64,000 bases of DNA from Verrucomicrobiota bacterium (GCA_017301975.1 JAFLEI010000017.1:80897-144896), one strand, 5' to 3'. Counted from the first letter of the stretch, positions 18,111 through 28,012 are shown. Program-made: numbers and translations. The notes: generated by a model not told the origin, from the letters alone.

Positions 18111-21100
18111 TTAATGAGAAGGCGGTTTGGGCGGTTGCGATGGAGGGGGAGGACTCTGCTTAGCAGGATAAATTGGAAGCTGCGAACCTACGTTTCCAGG
18201 ATTGTGGCGAAATCCTCCTGGCCTATGTCCGTCCTTGTGACGCGAATATGGCAAAGGAATGTTCAGTGGCAATCCTTGAACATGATGGATGCTAATTTTC
18301 TCGCCCTTTAGGCCAGCGTCTTCGGGGTGATAGTCTATCCATGCATCATCAACAATAGGAACTAAGTTATTTTTGATTAACGCGCGATTGGCTGGACTGA
18401 GAAGATCTTGGTAACCTACGGTGTCCCATAATTTCATGGTATCTTTCCAATCTTTGGGATTGTTGCGCTTGACGCCTCTGCTCGTGGTGTTGGTCTTTTT
18501 CTTTTTCGCGTTGTTCGGCGAGGGGCTTACAGCACTTCCTAGCAGGCTTTCGTTGCCGGAGCTTGCGATGGATGAAGGAGAGTCATTGCCAGAAGCCGGT
18601 GTGCTTCCAGAGGATCCCGGAGGTGAACTTCCAGAACCAGAGCCTGATGAGGGCGAAGATGGTGGCTCACCGTCTGCGGGGGAGGGCGCTCCGGGTGGAT
18701 CTCCTGGCGACGGCCTTTGGAGGACGGCACGTGCTTCCTCCAGTGCCTGCGCTTTGACAGGATCAAGCTCGCGGGGCTGGGGAAGGCTGCGGATGACCTG
18801 CTGCTCATTCTCCAGGTTCTTCACCCGGGTGTGGGCGAGGACTTTTTCGTGGTGATCTAGCTCGCGTTGCTCGTCGAGGCTGAGCGGTCCGTCTTTGGCC
18901 TTGTCTTTGAGGCGCTGGATGTTGTCGAGCACTTCGCCGACTTCCTTCAGATCGGCGGCGGGGGCTGGGAGAGTTTGCGGTTGTTGATTGTCGTTTGCGG
19001 TCTCTCTTTGCTCTTCGAGCTTCGAGGGAGACTTGATTGGCGGTTGCTGGTCGGAACTTGAACCGCTCTGTTCCTTTAAGCGCTGTGTGGCAGCACCTTG
19101 CGCATCGTCTGTTTCCTTGATGGCTTCAGCGGCCACGGCTGGATCACGGCGGCTCCATGCCTCTTGCAGCAAGGCCTGTGACTTGGCGTCATCGCCAGCC
19201 TGTGCTGCCTTGAGGATGTCTGCACGGTCATTTTCGGCGAGGCCGGCCAGCTTCAGCGTTTTGTCATTGTTTAAAATCTCCAGGACGGACTGCCGGTTTT
19301 GCAGGGTGTTGTGGCCGATCCCCAGCAGTGTCAGCGGCAAGACTCCGAGGGCCACGTCCAGACGCGATCCCCAAAATTGCTTCATTTCGCGGTCCCAGTC
19401 CACACCGTGAACATCCTGGTCGAGAGAAGCAGCGAGGCTTTGAACTGCTGGCCTTGTGAGGTCTTGCAGTCCCTCCTGGATATTCTCAAAAACGTTGGTG
19501 CCAACTGCTTGGAGGGCTGCTTTTTTCACCATCTGGCTCGTGGCCTGACCGCTAAGTACCTTGGCGACATTGGGAGCGAGCTTGCCAAGGCCGAAGAGTG
19601 AAAGCTTGTCCAGACCTGCCTTCACAGCGCCGGACACAAGAGCCACCTTGGATGCGGCCGCTTCATCCATCTCGGGATGTGCGGCCATGATTTCGTGGAA
19701 GTCTGCATTGGCGTACCCAGCACCTGCGGCGAGCATTCCCTGGGGGGTGGTGGCCAGGACCAGCGGCAATGATGAGCCCAGGCCGGCGGCCATCTTGCCC
19801 AGCACGGTGTCATTGAGCGGCTCGGCTTCATTGAGGATCGAGCGCATGGTGAGTGCGAGGCCGTTGCGCTTGCTCTCCCGCTGAAGGGCTTGCGCCATGA
19901 TGGACTTTTCTTCATCACTCAGAGGTCGGAGGGGAAGCTCGCCTGCCTGCTGCACGCGTTTGTAATAATTGTGGCGGGGATCTTGCAGGTCTGCTGACAA
20001 GGCTTGGAGTGCCTGATCCACCGATGTGATGGGGCTCTTGAATGAGGTCTGTCCCTCTCCGACCTGCTGTTTCAGACTCGGCGGAATGCGTGTGACAGAC
20101 GTGAACATGTCCGTGAGCGTCCGCTGTGCTGATGCGCCGACCGTGCCTGCCACGCCCAGCATGTGATTTTCTCCACGCTTTTTGGCGGCTGCCGCCGCGT
20201 AGCGCATGACCAGCTCTCTGTGCGACTCGGGAAGGTCCGCCAAGGTGTCCAGAAGAACGTCCTGCTCATGCTCGCCACCATCCAGCGCTTTGTGAACCAG
20301 GCTGCGGTAGGGATCGAGAAGTGCTGTGACCTGATCATAGGTCTTGTGCCAGGCGGCCTGTTCATCTTTTCCAGCGGTTGGATGAAGCTTCTGCCACTCG
20401 GACATGGCCTGCAGTTTCTGGCCGCTGGTCATGGCGGACGAAACACCTGCACCTGCCGCGCCATCCACCCGGCTCCGCTGCTCCATTTTCTGCCCGTTCA
20501 GATGATGGAAGGTCTTGTCATCCACACCGTCGGGCAGGTCATAATTGCGACGGACATAGTCGTCACGGTACGCATTGTAGTTCTGCCGCAGGTCTTCCAC
20601 GGGTATATCGGGGTACTCCTGTTGCAGGAAATGCGTGTTGGCATCTCGCAGGCGCACCTGCTCTGCCAAATCGGGAGGCAGGTATTCATCGTAGCCGCTG
20701 CTGCCGTCCTCTTTTTTCAGACCGTGTTGCACGGGGTTTCCGATCACGCCCAGGTCGTTCAGCTTGGACGCCTCCAGCTTCTGCTCGCCTGCCGCTTGCT
20801 CGCGCGAGCTGACGCTCTGCTGCGAGGTTGCAATGGGGGCATAACCGAGCTCGCGCCGGTTGCCGTCCGGGGTCTGGGTGTAGCGTTTGCCGTCTGTGTC
20901 GATCTGAAAGAGGGGCGTGGAGCCCTCCGGTACGCGGACGGGTTTTCCGTCTACCAAGAAGTGGTAGCTTGTGATGCCGCTGGGGTCGGTGTTGCGGCGC
21001 ATGTCCTGAACGGGAATCTGGTGCTGTCTGCCGTGATCGTCCCGGTAGGGGATGGAGGTGCCGGCGACCGAGTGTTCGCGGAGGGAGGCGAGGGCAAAGC

Positions 21101-21797
21101 CGGTGTGGTGCAGCAGGCCGCCTTGGCCATCCGGGTGCGGGGTGAGCTGGCTGCCTTCGATGACGGCCCCGGCTTTTCGTGCATTCTCCAACTGAGCCGC
21201 GGCTCGTGTCTCGATGCCTGTGTCTTTAACAGGAGTTGGAGCTGCTGCGGGTGGCAGGGGCCGCTCCGCCGTGGGGGCCGGTGCCTGGGCGGCGGCGGGT
21301 GTGGCGTTGGATTGCGGAGTGGCGGCAGAGAAGGGGCCTGGCCGTAGCTGCAGAAATTTGGAGAGTGTGCCTTGTGGCTGGCCGACTTCGGTGAGACGGC
21401 GCAGGTAGTCGGGCGGGGTGTCCTTGCGACGAAGAGGAATGGTATTAGCTGGTATTACGCTTTCCGCTGGATCCGGGAGGTCTTGCTTCTCGGGGTGGTT
21501 GGAGGGGCTCATGACCTCCGACTCATCGGGGTGGCTCGGTGGCGGGTCCTGGGGTGCGGCATTGCGCTGCTGCTGAGTTTGCACCTGCGGGGTGGACTGA
21601 GCGCGCTGCAGCAAGGCCTTCCCATAGGACTTCATCTGGCCGGGCATGGACTGGCGCTGGGGTGGCTCCGGCTGGCGGAGTTCCTCATGCCCGGCAGCTT
21701 CATCGGCCTGCGGCTGGGGCGGCTGATCCGCGGGGTAGAGCGGCTTCTTGCGCGGGTAGGTGGGTGGATCGAAGAGGGATGGCGGTGTGTAGAACAT
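18111..21797 (-). CDS. Full-length polymorphic toxin 3, HNH-like nuclease C-terminus
   Basis: About 1,228 aa from ATG 21797 (MFYTPPSLFDPPTYPRKK, close to the toxin 2 start). Then a Pro/Gln-rich region, a long charged helical part, an Ala/Gly-rich region with NVFENIQEGLQDLTRPAVQS, a pre-toxin unit analogous to those of toxins 1 and 2 (KDGPLSLDEQRELDHHEKVL), a Ser/Gly/Pro linker, and a ~100-aa basic C-terminus with WIDYHPED, KISIHHVQGLPLNIPLP and RPGGFRHNPG. The paired HH and the H-x-D...PGGFR-x-NPG pattern match HNH/EndoVII-type Rhs toxin nucleases. This is the only intact long toxin besides toxin 1. Confidence 0.75.
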   Translation of the reverse strand: MFYTPPSLFDPPTYPRKKPLYPADQPPQPQADEAAGHEELRQPEPPQRQSMPGQMKSYGKALLQRAQSTPQVQTQQQRNAAPQDPPPSHPDESEVMSPSNHPEKQDLPDPAESVIPANTIPLRRKDTPPDYLRRLTEVGQPQGTLSKFLQLRPGPFSAATPQSNATPAAAQAPAPTAERPLPPAAAPTPVKDTGIETRAAAQLENARKAGAVIEGSQLTPHPDGQGGLLHHTGFALASLREHSVAGTSIPYRDDHGRQHQIPVQDMRRNTDPSGITSYHFLVDGKPVRVPEGSTPLFQIDTDGKRYTQTPDGNRRELGYAPIATSQQSVSSREQAAGEQKLEASKLNDLGVIGNPVQHGLKKEDGSSGYDEYLPPDLAEQVRLRDANTHFLQQEYPDIPVEDLRQNYNAYRDDYVRRNYDLPDGVDDKTFHHLNGQKMEQRSRVDGAAGAGVSSAMTSGQKLQAMSEWQKLHPTAGKDEQAAWHKTYDQVTALLDPYRSLVHKALDGGEHEQDVLLDTLADLPESHRELVMRYAAAAAKKRGENHMLGVAGTVGASAQRTLTDMFTSVTRIPPSLKQQVGEGQTSFKSPITSVDQALQALSADLQDPRHNYYKRVQQAGELPLRPLSDEEKSIMAQALQRESKRNGLALTMRSILNEAEPLNDTVLGKMAAGLGSSLPLVLATTPQGMLAAGAGYANADFHEIMAAHPEMDEAAASKVALVSGAVKAGLDKLSLFGLGKLAPNVAKVLSGQATSQMVKKAALQAVGTNVFENIQEGLQDLTRPAVQSLAASLDQDVHGVDWDREMKQFWGSRLDVALGVLPLTLLGIGHNTLQNRQSVLEILNNDKTLKLAGLAENDRADILKAAQAGDDAKSQALLQEAWSRRDPAVAAEAIKETDDAQGAATQRLKEQSGSSSDQQPPIKSPSKLEEQRETANDNQQPQTLPAPAADLKEVGEVLDNIQRLKDKAKDGPLSLDEQRELDHHEKVLAHTRVKNLENEQQVIRSLPQPRELDPVKAQALEEARAVLQRPSPGDPPGAPSPADGEPPSSPSSGSGSGSSPPGSSGSTPASGNDSPSSIASSGNESLLGSAVSPSPNNAKKKKTNTTSRGVKRNNPKDWKDTMKLWDTVGYQDLLSPANRALIKNNLVPIVDDAWIDYHPEDAGLKGEKISIHHVQGLPLNIPLPYSRHKDGHRPGGFRHNPGNVGSQLPIYPAKQSPPPPSQPPKPPSH

Positions 21798-21946
21798 GGC
21801 GGATGCGTGGCCGCTGGGCGGCGGTGGCACCTTCCGAGTTCTTCACAGCGTCAGGTTGTTTGAGAGGGGTGGAAAAAGGATTGGGTCGTGATTTGGGAAT
21901 GCAACGGGAAAGTTTAAAAATATGAATAAGTGGTAGAAAGTGGTAT
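21795..21946 (-). promoter_or_regulatory. Conserved upstream block of toxin 3
   Basis: Reading toward the gene: ATACCACTTTCTACCACTT (complement of 21929-21946), an AT-rich stretch (ATTCATATTTTTAAAC), the conserved block (21880-21909) and the ~70-bp leader. The TTTTTAAAC stretch is the most promoter-like AT segment among the copies. Confidence 0.65.
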
Positions 21947-22227
21947 TATGGGGTGTTATTTTAGAATGATCTTCTGGAGGTGGTTGTGCAGGGCTGGGGG
22001 ATCCCATGCAGACGTAGGGCACCTATCCCCCCTCACCCCAGCCCTTTGACTCACTGCGTTCGCCCTTCGGGCTGCCTGCGGCAGTCTATCTTCGCTGCGC
22101 TGCGGTTCCCCCGGAGAAAAATATTCGTTGTCGTCGTGTGTCAGGGGCGGGGGGAGGGAGAGCCGCTTTGGCTGCCCTAGATAAATCGGACACAGAAATT
22201 TTAAAGCGCTCTAATCAAGAAGCCACA
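21947..22227. other. Intergenic region, no gene seen
   Basis: About 280 bp between the toxin 3 promoter and the end of arsA. Contains a CCCTCACCCCAGCCC-type low-complexity stretch and CGCCCTTCGGGCTGCC, but no supported ORF. Confidence 0.5.
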
Positions 22228-24039
22228 TCATACCAGAGTGTGCTGCGCGCCGGTGGTGGCGAGGTGGGCGAGGGCGGCGGGGCCGACGGGTTCCTCGGGT
22301 TGCCAGGGGAGCCAGGCGGTGCGGGGGGAGTGGTGGGCGACGACTTCCTCGATGTAGCGGTGCTCGGAGTGGGCGCGGCTTTGGAGGAGGGGATCGCAGG
22401 TGTGGCTGTGGAGGAGGCTTTGATTGATGACCCAGGCGAAGGGCTGGATGCGGGCGCGGCGGAGGTCTGCCTGCAAGGCGGCGGCCTCATGCACGGGGGT
22501 GGCCTCGGGGAGTGTGACGAGGAGGATGTGGGTGTAGGCGGGATCGCGCAGGCGCTGGAGGAGGCGGAGGACTTCTTCAGGCTGGGTGCTGCGGGCCTGG
22601 CGCTCGAGCTCGCGCTGGTAGGCTTCGCTGGCATCGAGGAGGAGAAGAGTATGGCCGGTGGGTGCGGTATCGAGCACGACGAAGCGCTGGGTGCCTTGGC
22701 CGACCTCGCGGGCGAAGGCGCGGAAGACGGCGATTTCTTCGGTGCAGGGGGAGCGCAAATCTTCCTCCAACAAGGCGCGGCCTGCGTCATCCATGGCGGC
22801 ACTTTGGGCCTGCATGACTTCGCCTTGATAGAGGGCGGTCTCGGCAGCGGGATCGATGCGGCTGAGGGTGAGGCCGGGGACCTGGCCGTGCAATGTTTGC
22901 GCGAGATGCGCGGCGGGATCGGTGGTGCTGAGGTGCACGGCGTGGCCGCGCTGCGCGAGGAGGACGGCGATGGCGGCTGCGACGGTGGTCTTGCCGACGC
23001 CGCCTTTGCCCATGGTCATGATGACGCCGTGCCCCTGCTGCTCCAGGGTGGTGACGAGGCTCTCCAGGCTTTCCATCTGCGGGGGCGTCCAGCTTTGCGG
23101 CTGCGGCTTTGCGCTGAGGCTTGCATCGTTCTCAGGTGATGTGGCTGCTAGGAGGACGCGGAGGCCGGGGATGCCGAGGATATTGATGGGGCGCAGGGGG
23201 ACGATGTAGCTGGGCATGCTGCGGATGAAATCATCTGCGGCGGCGAGTGCGGTGGCGCCACGCTGCTGCATGGCCTGGGCGGTGATGTCATCTGCGCAGC
23301 GGGTTTCGAAGGTGCCATTGATGACGAGGCATTGATTGGCCACACCGATGGCGCGGAGTTCTGCGGAGGTGCGCTGGGCCTCGCGCAGGGCGGAGGCCTG
23401 GGGGCGGCTGACGAGGACGAGGGTGGTGAGCGCGGCGTCTGCCAATGTTTTCACGGTGGCCTCGTAAATGACGCGCTGCTTTTCCAGACCGGCGAGGGGG
23501 CCGAGGCAGGAGGTGCCGCTGGTGTTGGTGTCGAGAAACTGATCCCAGGCCTTGGCGAGGCTCATGAGGCGGAGGGTGTGGCCGGTGGGCGCGGTGTCGA
23601 AGATGACGTGATCGTAATCACGCGTGGCGGCGGGATCGCCGATGAGGCCGGAGAATTCATCGAAGGCGGCGATCTCGACGGTGCAGGAGCCGGAGAGCTG
23701 CTCCTCCATGCTGCGGAGGGCGGACTCGGGAAGGATGCCGCGCATGGGGCCGATGAGGCGCTCACGATACGCGGCGGCGGCGGCGACGGGATTGATGTTC
23801 AGCGCGTGCAGGCCGGGTGCGCCGGGGATGGGCGTGGGGGCGCTGGTGAGGGTGGTCTCCAAGACTTCATCGAGATTCGACGCGGGATCTGTGCTGACGA
23901 GGAGCACGCGACGACCGGCCTCAGTGAGGCGGAGGGCGCAGGCGCAGGAGAGGGACGTCTTGCCCACACCGCCTTTGCCGGTGAAGAACAGGAAGCGCGT
24001 GGTGGTGGCGGCCGTGGGCTGGTAGAGGGGGAGGCTCAT
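22228..24039 (-). CDS. arsA: Arsenical pump-driving ATPase ArsA, two-domain
   Basis: 603 aa with two homologous ATPase halves. Each has a deviant Walker A (TGKGGVGKTS near 23; MGKGGVGKTT near 345) and a DTAPTGHTL signature. SGSCTVEIAAF in the first half and SPCTEEIAVF in the second hold cysteines at the positions of the metalloid-binding cysteines of ArsA. It powers arsenite efflux through ArsB and accepts As(III) from ArsD. Start taken at ATG 24039 (MSLPLYQP), which overlaps the arsD stop (ATGA); the frame is open upstream only through arsD. No arsB, acr3 or arsR is in the window. Confidence 0.95.
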   Translation of the reverse strand: MSLPLYQPTAATTTRFLFFTGKGGVGKTSLSCACALRLTEAGRRVLLVSTDPASNLDEVLETTLTSAPTPIPGAPGLHALNINPVAAAAAYRERLIGPMRGILPESALRSMEEQLSGSCTVEIAAFDEFSGLIGDPAATRDYDHVIFDTAPTGHTLRLMSLAKAWDQFLDTNTSGTSCLGPLAGLEKQRVIYEATVKTLADAALTTLVLVSRPQASALREAQRTSAELRAIGVANQCLVINGTFETRCADDITAQAMQQRGATALAAADDFIRSMPSYIVPLRPINILGIPGLRVLLAATSPENDASLSAKPQPQSWTPPQMESLESLVTTLEQQGHGVIMTMGKGGVGKTTVAAAIAVLLAQRGHAVHLSTTDPAAHLAQTLHGQVPGLTLSRIDPAAETALYQGEVMQAQSAAMDDAGRALLEEDLRSPCTEEIAVFRAFAREVGQGTQRFVVLDTAPTGHTLLLLDASEAYQRELERQARSTQPEEVLRLLQRLRDPAYTHILLVTLPEATPVHEAAALQADLRRARIQPFAWVINQSLLHSHTCDPLLQSRAHSEHRYIEEVVAHHSPRTAWLPWQPEEPVGPAALAHLATTGAQHTLV

Positions 24040-24368
24040 AATGTGGCGGCCTCCTCGTGTGGGAACGCTGCCTGGAACCACGCAGGGCGCTCGTCCTTGG
24101 TGGGGTAGCGGCCTTTGAGGTGGAGCTGGCCATCCCAGAAGATGAGGGGCAGGACCTCGGTGCCTTCGGCGATCATGAGGGCCTTCACGGCGTCATTCTG
24201 CGCGAAGTCGCCGGGCTGCTGGCCGAGATTGTAGCGCTCGATCTTGATGCCTGCCTTGTGAAACTGCGCGAGCATGGCGGCGAAGTTGACGAGGTCGGGA
24301 TCGATGTCTGTGCCGCAGATGCCGGTGGAGCAGCACATGGGGGGATCGTAGACTTGGATGGATTTCAT
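24036..24368 (-). CDS. arsD: Arsenite metallochaperone ArsD
   Basis: 110 aa with the N-terminal MCCSTGICG motif that supplies the vicinal cysteines binding As(III)/Sb(III) for hand-over to ArsA. The thioredoxin-like order and LPLIFWDGQLHLKGRYPT fit the family. It is the first gene of the arsDA pair and divergent from the hydrolase at 24656. Confidence 0.95.
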   Translation of the reverse strand: MKSIQVYDPPMCCSTGICGTDIDPDLVNFAAMLAQFHKAGIKIERYNLGQQPGDFAQNDAVKALMIAEGTEVLPLIFWDGQLHLKGRYPTKDERPAWFQAAFPHEEAATL

Positions 24369-24655
24369 GGGTGGTGGTGCAGATGCCTGCTGCGTGAAGG
24401 AGATGCCATGGGGGGAAGACTTCCGCTGGCTAATAGAACACTATTTGGCGAAAGTGCCAAGTAAATGGCGGCGAGTGTGCGGGGATTGTCATGGGCGTGG
24501 TAGGAAGTTGCGCGAGTGTGCCGCTTGTCTGGGCGATGGCGGCAGGCGGTCTTTGCAGGCTGAGAAAGTCGCACAAACATGCCTCCCGGCTGCGTGAAAA
24601 CCGAAGCGCGGCGCGTTCGTGCTGGGTGCTCTGCTTTTCCTCCCCAACCCGCCGT

Positions 24656-26521
24656 GTGAATCCTGTCTGCTTTGTTGTCTTGAATACCCTGCTGCTGCTG
24701 AGTGCTGCTCCGGTGCGGGCGGCGGAGGTGCCGGGATCGGTGGGGGAGCTGTGGGCGGATTTTGATCCGCGCAGGGATGCGCTGGAGACGGAGGTGATCC
24801 GGGAGTGGCAGGAGGAGGGCGGGGTCTACAGGCAGGTGCGCTACTTGATCGGCAGCTTCAAAGGGAAGCCGGCGCGCATGGCGGCGATCTATGGCTTTCC
24901 GCAGGGCGTGAAGGGCAAGGTGCCGGGGGTGATGCACATCCATGGCGGCGGACAGCGCGCCTCTCTGAGCGAGGTGAAGCTGCTGGTGGGGCGCGGGTAT
25001 GCGGCGCTGTCGGTGAACTGGGGTGGCGACGGCGACGGGCAGCCGCCGTTTAACAGCATGGAGGGCGCGCAACCGGGGGACCCGAACACGGACTGGGGCG
25101 CGGTGGATCCCACGCAGCTGAATGTGCCGGGCTATGGCTCCATGCTGCCGGGACCGAAGCAGTTCTACGAGGACCGCGAGCATCCGAAAAACAACAACTG
25201 GTATCTTCTGACATTGGGCTGCAGGCGCGGGCTGACGTTTCTGGAGCAGCAGCCGGAGGTGGATGCGCAGCGGCTGGGCGTGCACGGATTCTCCATGGGT
25301 GGAAATTTGACGATGTATGTGGCGGGCAGTGATGACCGCGTGAAGGCGGCGGTGCCTGCGGTGGGCGGGCAGGGGTGGCGCTGGGAGCCGCATGCGTTTG
25401 CGGGCGGGACGGCGCAGCAGGAGAAGATCGCAGGGGATGTGGAGGTGTTTCGCAAGACGCTGAGCTTTGAGAGCTATGCGCCGTGCATTCACTGCCCGGT
25501 GCTGCACCGGAGCGGGACGAATGATTTCCATGGCTGGATGGATGATGTGTACCGCACGAATGCGCTGATCGCGGGCCAGCCGACGCGCTACAGCTGGGCG
25601 CCGCACCTGAACCACCGCTTAATTCCTGAGGTGGCGGTGGCGATGCCGCTGTGGTTTGACCATTATCTCAAAGGCGGCCCCGCGCTGCCGGAGACGCCGG
25701 GCTGCGAGCTGGTGCTGAAGACGGCCGATGGTGTGCCGCTGCTGCGTGTGACGCCGGATGCGAAGGCGATGCCGGTTTCACGCGTGGAGATCTACTACAG
25801 TGTGGATGCGGACCCGCGTGCGCGCTTCTGGCGCAGCGCGGAGGTGGTGAAGACGGGGGTGGTGAAGACGGGGGTGGAGTACACGGCGGCGCTGCCGCTG
25901 CATGCGGTGGACCTGCCGCTCCATGCGTTTGCGAATGTGTACCACACGCTGCCGCAGGCGGTGAACATGAAGGCGCTGCCGGGGAACGGGGCGGAGGTGC
26001 GGGAGGTGTGCGTGAGCAGCCTGCTGCGGCATGCGGAGCCGGAGGCGCTGCGCGCGGCGGGTGTGGTGACGACGGCGCAACGGACGACGCTGCTGGATGA
26101 TTTTTCCCATGGGCGGCGGGACTGGTATGTGCTGAACGCGGGGAATCTGACGCATCAGGAAATGTGGACGCGGAAGGTGACGGACCCGCTGTATCGCGCA
26201 CCGGAGGGGGCGCGGCTGAAGGTGACGCTGAAGATGCCGAGCACGAACCGGCTGACCTTGGTGGTGCGGGAGAATGACTGGCGGAGCTATCGCGGCCCAC
26301 GCGCGAGCTACCTGTGCACCCGTGAGATCGCGGGCGGCGCGGAGGCGCAGAGTCTGGTGCTGGCTCCTGCTGATTTTGTCTCTGACAAAGGCGCGGTGCT
26401 GAAGGACTGGGCGCAGGTGGATGAACTGGGCATCTGCGCGCGTGTGCCGGGCAAGGCGGTGAAGGATGCGGCGCTGTGGAATGGCGGAGCGATGGAGCTT
26501 GTTTGGCTGGGCTGGGAGTGA
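24656..26521 (+). CDS. Secreted alpha/beta hydrolase (acetyl-xylan-esterase/dienelactone-hydrolase-like)
   Basis: The catalytic part has HIHGGGQR (oxyanion region), GFSMGG (nucleophile Ser), SGTNDFHG (Asp) and APHLNHRL (His). A C-terminal region of about 250 aa looks beta-rich and may be a galactose-binding-type domain. GTG 24656 gives a clean signal peptide (NPVCFVVLNTLLLLSAAPVRA); the ORF is open to ATG 24491, but that would put a basic non-signal stretch first. Probable polysaccharide ester or lactone hydrolase in the periplasm or outside. Substrate unknown. Confidence 0.75.
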   Translation: MNPVCFVVLNTLLLLSAAPVRAAEVPGSVGELWADFDPRRDALETEVIREWQEEGGVYRQVRYLIGSFKGKPARMAAIYGFPQGVKGKVPGVMHIHGGGQRASLSEVKLLVGRGYAALSVNWGGDGDGQPPFNSMEGAQPGDPNTDWGAVDPTQLNVPGYGSMLPGPKQFYEDREHPKNNNWYLLTLGCRRGLTFLEQQPEVDAQRLGVHGFSMGGNLTMYVAGSDDRVKAAVPAVGGQGWRWEPHAFAGGTAQQEKIAGDVEVFRKTLSFESYAPCIHCPVLHRSGTNDFHGWMDDVYRTNALIAGQPTRYSWAPHLNHRLIPEVAVAMPLWFDHYLKGGPALPETPGCELVLKTADGVPLLRVTPDAKAMPVSRVEIYYSVDADPRARFWRSAEVVKTGVVKTGVEYTAALPLHAVDLPLHAFANVYHTLPQAVNMKALPGNGAEVREVCVSSLLRHAEPEALRAAGVVTTAQRTTLLDDFSHGRRDWYVLNAGNLTHQEMWTRKVTDPLYRAPEGARLKVTLKMPSTNRLTLVVRENDWRSYRGPRASYLCTREIAGGAEAQSLVLAPADFVSDKGAVLKDWAQVDELGICARVPGKAVKDAALWNGGAMELVWLGWE

Positions 26522-26569
26522 GGGGAACGGCTTGATTCCCGCTTGGGGCGGGGCCATCAACGCAGAAAA

Positions 26570-26795
26570 TACCACGAATGACCATTTGTGGTGCCATGGA
26601 TATTATTTTTGCATAATCTTGCTTGACTCCTGAAAAACGGGCCCAAGACTTTTCTCATGCAAGCCTGACCAAAGCATGCGCCATGCGGGATCTCCGCCGG
26701 GTGCCGGGCGGGTGAATGAATGACGCAGCCAGCAGCCTCTCACGAATCCAGCCTTTTCCGTTTTCTCCTACTACCACGAACAACCACACACTGAT
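26570..26795 (+). promoter_or_regulatory. Leader of the capsid cluster with phased ACCAC repeats
   Basis: Two pairs with exact 10-bp spacing: ACCACGAATGACCAT at 26571-26585 and ACCACGAACAACCAC at 26773-26787, the second ending 8 bp before the ATG. The region is AC-rich with no Shine-Dalgarno. The same motif type stands before the toxin genes. Confidence 0.5.
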
Positions 26796-27908
26796 ATGCC
26801 TGACGACTGCACGCCATCCACCCCCAGCGCCGCCGAGGCGGGGGCTGTCTTTGAAAACCTTTCGGAGGCTGATGCGAGCGCGGTGCTCGACAGCCTTTCT
26901 CCTGCGGGAGGCGATGCCGCTGGGGCGACCCCGGCGGAGGTGGTGCCGGGGCTGGCTTCGCTGGACGAGGCGCTGCAGGGCGCGGACCTGTCCAAGATGA
27001 CGGACGCTCAGATCAGAGATTTTGAGAGCGGCGATCCGGCGCGGGTGGAGGCGGCGCTGGCGGCGGTGCAGCCCAATGCGGAGCCACGCAGCGGCGCGGG
27101 GGATGAGGTGTCTGGCTTTGCTCCTGCGCGTGTGTCCATCAAGGCGCTGAAGCCGGAGGACCGCGCACGCACGGTGCAGGCGCTGGACATGATCCGCGGC
27201 GGGAGCACGCCCGCAGAAGCGTTTGCGGAGGCGTTTGGCATCACGGCGCAGGCGCAGGGTGCGGATGGTTTGGCGCAGGATGAAGCGCCGGGATTTGATG
27301 AATCGCAGACGCAGATGGCGGCGCCGCAGGTGGCGGAGCTGGAGCAGCACCTGACGCTGCTGCAGCACCAGTACAAGCAGGCGAAGGAATCGTATGACCC
27401 GGCGGCCACGGACCTGCTGGAGCAGATGACGGATCTCAAAATGGACCTGCGCGAGGCGCGGCGGCAGGCGGCGGTGGTGAGCGACCACTGGCAGGGCCAG
27501 CAGGCGGAAAGCCACAATCGCATGATGGATCAGTTCTCGGATTTGATCACAGATGAGGACACGGGATTTGTTTCTTACTGTGATGATGAAATTTTGCTTG
27601 CAGAGGCAAAAAGCGACCCAATCCTGAATCATCCTGACTGGCCTGAGAAGATCGGACGGCGGGTGATCGACAAGTTTTTCAAAGGACACGCGGCGAACAG
27701 CCCAGGTCACGCGAAAGGCACGTCACTGATACCGCCAGCGCCGAGACACTCGATGCGGCTGCCCGGTTCACCAGTCGGCCCCGGTTTCTCCGCCGGTGCG
27801 CTGTCTCCCCAGACGGCGATGGCGGAAATCGACAAGCTGACACCTGAGCAGCAGGACGCGTTCATCCACAGTCTGGACAGGCTGACCTCCGTCAAAGTGC
27901 GGCACTAG
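26796..27908 (+). CDS. Phage scaffold-like protein upstream of capsid gene
   Basis: 370 aa, acidic, Ala/Asp/Glu-rich, with a predicted coiled coil at about 175-245 (QVAELEQHLTLLQHQYKQAK; LLEQMTDLKMDLREARRQA) and a C-terminal helix (QTAMAEIDKLTPEQQDAF). Composition, coiled coil and position directly before the major capsid gene are what scaffolding proteins show. No sequence motif proves it. The MPDDCTPSTPSAAEAG start is well placed after an AC-rich leader. Confidence 0.5.
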   Translation: MPDDCTPSTPSAAEAGAVFENLSEADASAVLDSLSPAGGDAAGATPAEVVPGLASLDEALQGADLSKMTDAQIRDFESGDPARVEAALAAVQPNAEPRSGAGDEVSGFAPARVSIKALKPEDRARTVQALDMIRGGSTPAEAFAEAFGITAQAQGADGLAQDEAPGFDESQTQMAAPQVAELEQHLTLLQHQYKQAKESYDPAATDLLEQMTDLKMDLREARRQAAVVSDHWQGQQAESHNRMMDQFSDLITDEDTGFVSYCDDEILLAEAKSDPILNHPDWPEKIGRRVIDKFFKGHAANSPGHAKGTSLIPPAPRHSMRLPGSPVGPGFSAGALSPQTAMAEIDKLTPEQQDAFIHSLDRLTSVKVRH

Positions 27909-28012
27909 CCGGCCTTTTTTCGGGCTATGGATGGTATGAACTGCCGCAAGATACCACACGTTAATCTTCAATCCAAACACAACAGACAACACATCTCTTT
28001 TGAGAAACCCAT

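Noticed and set aside
20163..21347. 394-aa plus-strand ORF
   Set aside because: Antisense of toxin 3, whose strand carries the paralogous start and HNH-like end.
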